Source: an uncultured Bacteroidota bacterium
Lineage (GTDB): Bacteria > Bacteroidota > Bacteroidia > UKL13-3
NCBI GenBank assembly: GCA_903850915.1
Contig: CAINMV010000023.1
Span: 62,001-126,000 of the forward strand
Length of the DNA stretch: 64,000 nt
Reading direction: 5' to 3'
This document shows positions 57,350-64,000 of this stretch, one piece after another. The notes under the pieces were generated by a model. It was not told the origin of the DNA. It made no database searches and was given only the letters and a program-made list of their open reading frames with translations. Position 1 is the first letter of the stretch. Each line of letters opens with the position of its first letter. The position numbers were made by a program, and so were the translations under genes.

Positions 57350-58783
57350 ATGGCATTAAGTAGGTTCTGGTCTTTCATCATCGTTTTAAGTATTGTTTTT
57401 GTATTCTACCAGCTTATCACTGGTGGCATATACGCAGTTGGAGAATTGGTAAATGGCAAACAACATGATCCTATCGTTGTTGCTGAGTTTACCGCAGATC
57501 AAATAAAGTCATCGGATACCGCCTTTTATGCAAATCTTTTAGTTGCCAAAGATGATGGCGTGGTGAAACATGACTCCCTTTTTCGGCTATTGAAAAGTGG
57601 TACCGTAGAGGTATGTGTTGGTAAGCAAAACGCGGATGGGATTTTCGCTACATGCAAAAATACAATCATCGATATCTGGCTTCCATTAATAGGATATCTC
57701 ACGTTTTTCTGCGGCTTATTGCATTTACTTCATGCTTCAGATGCTATTAGCAAACTATCGAAAACACTTACCCCTTTCTTTCGTAAAATATTCCCTGAAC
57801 TGCCACAAGGGCATGAAGCGTATGGATTTATGACCATGAATTTTGCTGCAAATTTCCTTGGCCTGGATAATGCCGCTACACCGTTTGGCCTAAGAGCGAT
57901 GGAGAGTATGCAAGCCGTTAACACCAACAAAGAAAAGGCCTCCAACAGCCAAATCATGTTTCTTTGTTTGCATGCAGCTGGACTAACACTCATACCAACC
58001 TCCATCATCGGCTATAGAGCAGCACAGAATGCTGCCAATCCCTCGGATATTATGATTCCGTGTATTATCACTTCCTTTATAGGAACCTTGGCAGCCTTAA
58101 TTTTAGTTAGTATAAAACAACGTATCAATTTAGTGAACTGGATTGTTATAGGCTTCATCACTATCGTAAGTGGACTCATTGGATTAATCCTTTTTTATGT
58201 TGGAAGGCTTAATGGAATTGAGAAATTTCATTTTACCGGGAACCTTAGCAATGGCGTTTTACTTGCTATTATTTTAGGTATCATTGGCTATAGCATACTT
58301 CATGAAAAGATATTTCGTAAAAATGAAACCAATATTTTTGACGCCTTTGTTCATGGCGCCAAAGATGGCTTCACTACTGGTGTTAGAGTGCTTCCATACA
58401 TGATAGCGATGCTTGTGGCATTGAGCATTTTTCGTAATTCCGGATTAATGAATATTATAATGGGTGGCATAAACACCATGCTCTCCTTTATGCATGTTGA
58501 CCCTCAAATAATTAATGCAATTCCTGTTGCAATAATGCGACCATTTAGTGCTGGAGGCTCTAGAGGTTTCATGTTAGATGCAATGAATGTATATGGCGCT
58601 GATAGCCTTACTGGTCAGCTTTCATGCCTGTTTCAAGGGGCTGCGGAAACAACCTTTTACGTGGTTGCTTTATATTTCGGCTCGGTGAATGTAAAAGATT
58701 CTAGATATACCTTGGGCATTATGCTTACGGTAGACGTAATATGTGTTTTAACCGGAATTTTTGTTTGTTATCTTTACTTTTAA
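57350..58783 (+). CDS. Nucleoside-recognition (Gate) membrane protein, SpmA-SpmB-type fusion
   Basis: The 477-residue membrane protein joins two Gate/nucleoside-recognition halves. The first contains NFLGLDNAATPFGLRAMESMQ, as in SpmA; the second contains MRPFSAGGSRGFMLDAM, as in SpmB, each flanked by several helices. A loop (about 30-90) lies between helices 1 and 2. SpmA and SpmB were named in sporulation of Bacillus, but Bacteroidota carry the fused form without sporulating. The transported or recognised compound is unknown. It ends before a long palindromic terminator shared with infB. Confidence 0.85.
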   Translation: MALSRFWSFIIVLSIVFVFYQLITGGIYAVGELVNGKQHDPIVVAEFTADQIKSSDTAFYANLLVAKDDGVVKHDSLFRLLKSGTVEVCVGKQNADGIFATCKNTIIDIWLPLIGYLTFFCGLLHLLHASDAISKLSKTLTPFFRKIFPELPQGHEAYGFMTMNFAANFLGLDNAATPFGLRAMESMQAVNTNKEKASNSQIMFLCLHAAGLTLIPTSIIGYRAAQNAANPSDIMIPCIITSFIGTLAALILVSIKQRINLVNWIVIGFITIVSGLIGLILFYVGRLNGIEKFHFTGNLSNGVLLAIILGIIGYSILHEKIFRKNETNIFDAFVHGAKDGFTTGVRVLPYMIAMLVALSIFRNSGLMNIIMGGINTMLSFMHVDPQIINAIPVAIMRPFSAGGSRGFMLDAMNVYGADSLTGQLSCLFQGAAETTFYVVALYFGSVNVKDSRYTLGIMLTVDVICVLTGIFVCYLYF

Positions 58784-58798
58784 TCTACTGTATCTAAA

Positions 58799-58853
58799 AA
58801 TATATTTATAAAAAAACAGCAGCTGAAAGCTGCTGTTTTTTTATAAATATATT
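58799..58853. terminator. Bidirectional terminator, 26-bp perfect stem
   Basis: A perfect inverted repeat of 26 bp arms with a GAA loop lies between the convergent SpmA-SpmB gene and infB. The GC-rich core CAGCAGCT/AGCTGCTG is flanked by A7 and T7 runs on both sides, so it can terminate transcription from either strand. Confidence 0.92.
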
Positions 58854-58888
58854 GCAATAATTGTAAAGCAATAAAGCGTATGAAACAA

Positions 58889-61800
58889 TTAAACTAACTT
58901 ACGTTTTACTTCGGTAATCTCGTATCCTTCAATGATATCGCCCACAGCGATATTGTTGAACCCTTTAATATTCAATCCGCATTCGTAGCCAGTTGCTACA
59001 TCCTTTACATCATCTTTAAAGCGTTTTAAAGATTCCAATTCTCCAGTGTGAATTACTACACCATCTCTAACAATTCGAATTTTTGTTTTACGTTCAATTT
59101 TACCATCCAACACATAACATCCTGCAATATTACCCACTTTAGAGATATTAAACACCTCACGAATTTCGACGTTACACACTACTTTCTCTTCGGTTGTAGG
59201 TGCTAACATGCCCTCCATCGCAGCTTTAATATCATTGATGGCATCGTAGATAATCGCGTAGTATTTGATATCAATTCCTTCGGACTCGCCTAATTTACGT
59301 GCCTGTGCACTTGGACGAACTTGGAAGCCTATAATAATGGCATCCGATGCTGAAGCCAACATTACGTCGCCCTCGGATATTTGACCAACACCTTGATGTA
59401 AGATGGTTATCTGTACCTCGTTGGTACTCAACTTTTGGAATGAATCTGTTAACGCTTGAACGGATCCATCCACGTCGGCTTTCACAATCAACTTCAACTC
59501 CTTGAAATTTCCTATGGCCAAACGTCTTCCAATTTCGTCCAACGTAATATGCTTTTGTGTACGTATTCCTTGTTCACGCATCAGCTGCTGACGACGAGTA
59601 GCAATGTCTTTTGCTAAATCCTCATCCATATACACCTTAAATTTCTCGCCAGACTGAGGAGCACCGGCAAAACCTAATATTTTTACCGGGGTCGATGGAC
59701 CAGCGCTTTCAATTACAACACCACGTTCGTTGAATAAGGCACGTACCTTAGTGGCAAACTGACCTGCCAACAACATGTCGCCACGATGCAAGGTACCTTC
59801 TTGAACCATCATCGAAGCTACGATACCTCTACCTTTCTCCATTGTTGCTTCCAAGACCGTTCCAACAGCCGATTTATTTGGATTTGCCTTCAACTGCAAC
59901 ATCTCTGCTTCAATCAATATTTTCTCTAATAACAACTCAATATTTAATCCTTTTTTGGCTGATATCTCTTGTGTTTGATATTTACCACCCCACTCTTCAA
60001 CGAGGATATTCATTGCCGAAAGTTGCTCACGAATTTTGTCTGGGTTTGCACCATCCTTATCCATTTTATTAAATGCGAAGATAATTGGAACATTCGCAGC
60101 CTGAGCATGACTTATAGCTTCGCGCGTTTGAGGCATAATAGCATCATCGGCAGCGATTACAATAATAACAATATCGGTTACTTGTGCTCCACGTGCACGC
60201 ATCGCGGTAAACGCTTCGTGACCAGGAGTATCAATAAATGCAATTTTCTTTTTATTTGGAAGTGTTACCTCATAAGCACCTAAATGTTGTGTGATACCAC
60301 CTGCTTCACCGGCAACCACATTCGCATTTCGAATATAATCGAGTAAGGATGTTTTACCATGATCGACATGACCCATAATGGTAACGATAGGTGGACGTTC
60401 AATCATTGCCTCTGGATCATCGATAAACTCCTCATCAACGTCAACGATTTCTTCTGATTCCGCACCCACAAATTCAACTTTGAAATCAAATTCTTCAGCC
60501 ACAATTGTAATCATCTCCGCATCCAAACGTTGATTTATGGAAACCATCATTCCTAAAGTCATACATGCTGAAATGACTTCTGTAACAGGCACATCCATCA
60601 TCTTCGCCAAATCGTTGGCACTAACAAATTCTGTTACTTTAAGTACTCTTGATTCCTCTTCCTGCAACATCCTACTTTGTTCGGTACGTTCGGCATGGAT
60701 ATCACGTTTTTGCTTGCTAAATTTACGACGATCAGAGCCAGAAGTACGCGTGTTGCCTGTTCCACCCATTCTATTGAGCGTTTGCTTCACCTTATCACCT
60801 ACCTCTTTTTTAGTGAATTCGTTTGCAGGACGGCGAGAATTACCACCTCCACGATTGTTTCCAGGTGCACCAGTGTTTGTGTTTGGTGAATTTGGATTAC
60901 TTGTGTTACGGTCAAATCCTGGTCCACGATTTGGAGTTCCACGTCCTGCTGCAGGATCACCACCAGTGGTGTTAGGGCCTTTAAAAACCTTGGTATCGCT
61001 ACCTCCTATGTAATTTGATTTATTTAGACGCTTGCGCTTTTCTTTCTTCTCGGCAGGCGTAAGTCTAATTTTCTCTTTATCAACCGGGATTTCAATTTTA
61101 TTTAAAATCTTCGGCCCTTCCAACTTCACATATTTTGTTTCCGTGAGCTCCCCTTCTACACGCTTCTCTGTGGTATCTCCTTTCAGTGCTTCACTGATAT
61201 TTAATGGAGCCTTACCTTTTTTCTTATCTGCAAGGACAGCTGCTGTTTCTAACTCAATAATAGGTTTTACTTCCGTCGATTTCGATTTTTGTTCTGCCTT
61301 AGATTTTGCAATCTTCTCTTTACTTGAAGCTTCTTTTTCCGCTTCAATATCGGCTTTGGTCTTTTTAGGTCTTATTTTTTTACCATTCTCATCAGGAAGT
61401 TCAATTACATTAATTAATTTGGTTCCTTTAAGTTTAGTTGTTTTAATCGACAAAACATCTTCTTCTGAATTTACAATAGGCTCAGATTCAACAACAGCAG
61501 GCACTTCCAGAGCTGATTCCTTTTCTGCCAAAGCCTCGGCGGCTTTAGCCAACTCTATCTTCTTATCATCTTCGCTCTTTTTCTTAGCGTTAAGTTCATT
61601 TACAATAAATTGCTTTTTCGTATTTTCGAGAATTTCATCAAGGTTATCTTCTTCTTTGTCGTTAATGATAGCCGATTTTTTTTCAGGGGCTACAATCACC
61701 TCACTTTTCACAAACTTATCTTCATTGCGTCGAACAGCCTGATCTTTCAGTGCTTTATCTGAAGAAAATTCCTCCAACAAAATTTCATGAACTTCCGGAG

Positions 61801-61936
61801 AAATTTTAGCATTGGCACCTTTATCCTTATCAAACTCGACTCCTTTTTTAACAAGGAATTCGATAAGAACACCGGCCTGCCTGCCTAAATCTCCCGCAAT
61901 TTTATTTAATCGTACTACTAGTTTTGGGTCGCTCAT
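58889..61936 (-). CDS. infB: Translation initiation factor IF-2
   Basis: IF-2 brings initiator tRNA to the 30S subunit. The 1015-residue protein has an N-terminal IF2_N-like region (MSDPKLVVRLNKIAGDLGRQAG), a long Lys/Glu-rich and then Gly/Asn/Pro-rich disordered segment (about 60-430), a second IF2_N (about 435-490), and the G domain from about residue 520 (GHVDHGKTS, DTPGHEAF, NKMDK, SAKKG). Domains II-IV follow, to EGYEITEVKRKLV. It is the third gene of rimP-nusA-infB; the 167-bp gap before it holds no gene. Confidence 0.98.
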   Translation of the reverse strand: MSDPKLVVRLNKIAGDLGRQAGVLIEFLVKKGVEFDKDKGANAKISPEVHEILLEEFSSDKALKDQAVRRNEDKFVKSEVIVAPEKKSAIINDKEEDNLDEILENTKKQFIVNELNAKKKSEDDKKIELAKAAEALAEKESALEVPAVVESEPIVNSEEDVLSIKTTKLKGTKLINVIELPDENGKKIRPKKTKADIEAEKEASSKEKIAKSKAEQKSKSTEVKPIIELETAAVLADKKKGKAPLNISEALKGDTTEKRVEGELTETKYVKLEGPKILNKIEIPVDKEKIRLTPAEKKEKRKRLNKSNYIGGSDTKVFKGPNTTGGDPAAGRGTPNRGPGFDRNTSNPNSPNTNTGAPGNNRGGGNSRRPANEFTKKEVGDKVKQTLNRMGGTGNTRTSGSDRRKFSKQKRDIHAERTEQSRMLQEEESRVLKVTEFVSANDLAKMMDVPVTEVISACMTLGMMVSINQRLDAEMITIVAEEFDFKVEFVGAESEEIVDVDEEFIDDPEAMIERPPIVTIMGHVDHGKTSLLDYIRNANVVAGEAGGITQHLGAYEVTLPNKKKIAFIDTPGHEAFTAMRARGAQVTDIVIIVIAADDAIMPQTREAISHAQAANVPIIFAFNKMDKDGANPDKIREQLSAMNILVEEWGGKYQTQEISAKKGLNIELLLEKILIEAEMLQLKANPNKSAVGTVLEATMEKGRGIVASMMVQEGTLHRGDMLLAGQFATKVRALFNERGVVIESAGPSTPVKILGFAGAPQSGEKFKVYMDEDLAKDIATRRQQLMREQGIRTQKHITLDEIGRRLAIGNFKELKLIVKADVDGSVQALTDSFQKLSTNEVQITILHQGVGQISEGDVMLASASDAIIIGFQVRPSAQARKLGESEGIDIKYYAIIYDAINDIKAAMEGMLAPTTEEKVVCNVEIREVFNISKVGNIAGCYVLDGKIERKTKIRIVRDGVVIHTGELESLKRFKDDVKDVATGYECGLNIKGFNNIAVGDIIEGYEITEVKRKLV

Positions 61937-62103
61937 TTATTGAATGTATATATACTTTTTTGTCTTGTGAAAATTACATAGCACAATCATGCTGCATTGG
62001 GGATGCCTGCATTACGCTACACAAAACTTATATATACGTTAAGCAATCCCTTACATGTGATTGTAATCTTTAAATTTCAATTCTATTTTGAAAGAAGTTT
62101 TCA

Positions 62104-63372
62104 TTAACCTTCAAATTCAGCAAGCAATATTTGCTTGATTTCTCTAATGGTTTCTTCTTCCAGCTCGGTACGACGCACTAACTCTTCATCACTTAATGCT
62201 AATACGCTTCGAGCAGTATCGCATCCAATCTTCTTTAATTCGTCGATAATCCAGCTATCAATTTCGTCTGAAAATTCTTCCAGATCCACATCATCTTCCT
62301 CATTTATTTCTTCACCATCACGGAACACATCCACCGTGTATCCGGTAAGTTCGCCAGCCAACTTTATGTTTTGTCCGCCTTTACCAATAGCCATTGCTAC
62401 TTGATCAGGCTTTAAAAATACCGCTGCACGTTTCTTTTCCTCATCCAACTTCACGTTTGTAATTTTCGCAGGGTTTAATGCCCTTGAAATATACAACACC
62501 GTATTGGTGGTGTAATTTACAACGTCGATATTTTCGTTACGTAATTCACGCACAATACTGTGAATACGGCTACCTTTCATTCCTACACATGCGCCTACTG
62601 GATCTACACGATCGTCATAGCTTTCTACAGCCACCTTGGCGCGTTCACCAGGCAATCTCACAATTTTTTTGATGGCAATTACGCCGTCCATAATTTCAGG
62701 CACCTCACGTTCTAACAACCTTTCTAGGAAGATAGGAGCAGTACGTGAAAGCGTAATTTTAGGAACCGCATTATTCATTTCTACTTTTTCGATTACAGCT
62801 CGAATGCTGTCGCCTTTCTTAAAGAAATCGGCACCAATCATATTTGCGCGAGGTAATGACAACTCATTTCCTTCATGCAAAATCATCATCTCTTTTTTCC
62901 AGATTTGGTAAACCTCTCCAACAATCACCTCTCCTACCATTTCTTTGTATTTACGGAACAAATCCGCATTTTTTAATTCAAGGCTTCGGCTATTCAGTGT
63001 TTGACGTGCATTGTAAATAGCACGGCGTTTAAATTGACTTAAATCCACTTTTACCGCTATTTCTTCCCCTATTTCACAATCGTCAACATGTTTTATTGCA
63101 TCGCTGTATTCCATTTCAGTGGCAGTACTATAGATGTCCTCATCGGCCACTACGGTATAATTCTGCCATATTTCCAGCTCACCATTATCCGGATTTACAA
63201 TAATATCGAAGTTCTCATCGCTACCATATTCTTTTTTGAGCATAGCTCTGAAAACGTCTTCTTGCACTCGAACAACGGTCGCTTTGTCAATGTTTTTGGA
63301 ATCCTTAAATTCACTAAAAGCGTTGATCAAGTCTGACTTGTCCATTTCGGTACTTTTTGCTTTAGCTTTCAT
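62104..63372 (-). CDS. nusA: Transcription termination/antitermination factor NusA
   Basis: The 422-residue protein has the NusA N-terminal RNA-polymerase-binding domain (about 1-135), an S1 domain (about 140-205, VIVGEVYQIWKKEMMIL), KH1 (about 235-300, VGACVGMKGSRIHSIVRELRNENIDVV) and KH2 (about 305-365, MAIGKGGQNIKLAGELTG), and a C-terminal acidic/HhH-like tail. It controls pausing, termination and antitermination. It lies 41 bp behind rimP and 167 bp before infB in the usual operon order. Confidence 0.97.
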   Translation of the reverse strand: MKAKAKSTEMDKSDLINAFSEFKDSKNIDKATVVRVQEDVFRAMLKKEYGSDENFDIIVNPDNGELEIWQNYTVVADEDIYSTATEMEYSDAIKHVDDCEIGEEIAVKVDLSQFKRRAIYNARQTLNSRSLELKNADLFRKYKEMVGEVIVGEVYQIWKKEMMILHEGNELSLPRANMIGADFFKKGDSIRAVIEKVEMNNAVPKITLSRTAPIFLERLLEREVPEIMDGVIAIKKIVRLPGERAKVAVESYDDRVDPVGACVGMKGSRIHSIVRELRNENIDVVNYTTNTVLYISRALNPAKITNVKLDEEKKRAAVFLKPDQVAMAIGKGGQNIKLAGELTGYTVDVFRDGEEINEEDDVDLEEFSDEIDSWIIDELKKIGCDTARSVLALSDEELVRRTELEEETIREIKQILLAEFEG

Positions 63373-63413
63373 ATCAATAATTAAATTTATACTTATGAAT
63401 CTTGTTACTCAAA

Positions 63414-63863
63414 TTAAAATTCTAACATAACACGGGCTTCCTTCACGTCCAACATTGGAATGTTATGTTCTATCGCTTCCTTTTTTTTACTTAGTTCTTC
63501 CAACACCAAACTTACACCATCAAACGACTTCAACCTACCTTTGATTACATCACCATCATCCGTTTTAACTTGAAACTTTCGTCCCACATGCTTAGGATAT
63601 TGTCGTGCAATAAGCAGCGGCTCATCGGCACCTGGGGAAGTTACATCTAAATGATAGGCGTCTTGCAAACTTTCTTCCTCTTCTAAGTGATCGCTTAAAA
63701 AACGACTTACTTTAGTGCAATCTTCAATAGCCAATCCAGCATCTCCATCTATAATCACGAGTATCTTTTTATTGCCTTGGGAAATTTTTACACTTACCAA
63801 AAAAACGGGAGTTTCCTTTAAAAACTCCTGAACTAATAGAGATATTTTCGCTGCCAATTGCAT
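63414..63863 (-). CDS. rimP: Ribosome maturation factor RimP
   Basis: The 149-residue protein has the RimP N-terminal domain (about 1-75, VIIDGDAGLAIEDCTKVSRFL) and the SH3-like C-terminal domain (about 80-149, DVTSPGADEPLL, FQVKTDDGDVIKGRLKSFDG). RimP is needed for 30S assembly and is classically first in the nusA-infB operon. The ATG ending at 63863 is 6-10 nt past a terminator-like hairpin. Confidence 0.95.
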   Translation of the reverse strand: MQLAAKISLLVQEFLKETPVFLVSVKISQGNKKILVIIDGDAGLAIEDCTKVSRFLSDHLEEEESLQDAYHLDVTSPGADEPLLIARQYPKHVGRKFQVKTDDGDVIKGRLKSFDGVSLVLEELSKKKEAIEHNIPMLDVKEARVMLEF

Positions 63864-63868
63864 GGTAT

Positions 63869-63897
63869 AAAAAAAGAGGGGTTACTGCCCCTCTTTT
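63869..63897 (-). terminator. Terminator-like hairpin in the rimP leader
   Basis: On the minus strand AAAAGAGGGG, CAGTAA loop, CCCCTCTTTT, then three further Ts: a standard intrinsic terminator placed immediately before the rimP ATG and downstream of the -7 box at 63909-63916. It could end an upstream gene outside the window or act as an attenuator. Confidence 0.75.
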
Positions 63898-63908
63898 CAA
63901 ATTCACCG

Positions 63909-63916
63909 CAAATATA
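63909..63916 (-). promoter_or_regulatory. Candidate -7 box of rimP-nusA-infB
   Basis: On the minus strand TATATTTG. The transcript would start near 63902, about 40 nt before rimP. No -33 TTG at 17-23 nt. Confidence 0.35.
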
Positions 63917-64000
63917 CGCAAAGTTTTATCATATAAGCGTATTTTCGCCGAAAAAAACAGTACTTATCGAGGCGAATTTCCCAATCATTGCTTAAATTGT

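Noticed and set aside
60537..61013. Open frame of 158 codons on the plus strand opposite infB
   Set aside because: Antisense of the Gly/Asn/Pro-rich linker of IF-2; no signal, RBS or recognisable domain.
61032..61742. Long open frame (236 codons) on the plus strand opposite infB
   Set aside because: It is the antisense of the Lys/Glu-rich, low-complexity part of IF-2, which leaves the opposite strand free of stops; the product is Ser/Phe-rich without any motif.
1..64000. CRISPR arrays, insertion sequences, prophage or integrase genes
   Set aside because: Looked for repeated spacers, transposase DDE motifs and integrase R-H-R-Y patterns in the translated genes; none seen.

Overview
The window is an AT-rich chromosomal segment from a member of the Bacteroidota. 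Three things point there: the C-terminal three quarters of the type IX secretion (T9SS) translocon SprA at the left edge, seven secreted proteins with the YPNP/FPNP start of a T9SS C-terminal sorting domain, and promoters of the Bacteroidota form (TTTG, about 19 nt, TAnnTTTG). A Sphingobacteriales- or Chitinophagales-like lineage seems likely, but the sequence alone does not settle family or genus. I see no insertion sequence, prophage, CRISPR array or rRNA. Gene content is mostly chromosomal housekeeping mixed with secreted enzymes.

Layout. 1-12.2 kb: sprA (partial), endonuclease III, an M1 peptidase fused to an outer-membrane-barrel-like tail, a barrel-like envelope protein and a T9SS cargo. 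12.2-19 kb: rsgA and a NamZ-type muramidase (overlapping), an FtsX-like permease, an Imm32-like small protein, lpxK divergent from nif3, and a coiled-coil zinc-ribbon protein. 19-33 kb: a large T9SS-type secreted protein, a SET-domain protein, an MFS transporter, a decayed Gfo/Idh/MocA oxidoreductase, a hydrolase, an epimerase, a GH18 chitinase, a serine hydrolase, DUF4256 and YdeI-like proteins, and an SGNH/beta-helix protein. 33-39.3 kb: universal stress protein, TrkH, a TPR protein, queD-folE, a UbiA prenyltransferase and Maf. 39.3-44 kb: a HmuY-TonB receptor-HmuY uptake operon. 44-51.3 kb: a stand-alone rpoB, a thioredoxin-like lipoprotein and malic enzyme/phosphotransacetylase. 51.5-58.8 kb: matrixin, a trypsin-like protease, a MORN/FISUMP protein, tRNA-Ser and an SpmA-SpmB-type membrane protein. 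58.9-63.9 kb: rimP-nusA-infB.

How the genes work together. SprA would export the seven T9SS cargo proteins, which include chitinase, serine hydrolase, SGNH/beta-helix, HmuY and matrixin proteins; these suggest polymer breakdown and metal or heme scavenging at the cell surface. NamZ, LpxK and the barrel proteins belong to envelope upkeep. RsgA, RimP, NusA, IF-2 and RpoB are core gene-expression functions.

Most notable: rpoB stands alone without rpoC or the L10/L12 genes and has its own canonical promoter and a leader of about 265 nt. A terminator-like hairpin lies between a -7 box and the rimP-nusA-infB start. A perfect 16-bp palindrome forms two divergent -7 boxes between lpxK and nif3. Several -7 boxes lie 4-20 nt from start codons, which suggests leaderless or near-leaderless mRNAs. 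A 12-bp-arm inverted repeat precedes the HmuY/TonB operon. I did not find a clear wholly new multi-gene system.
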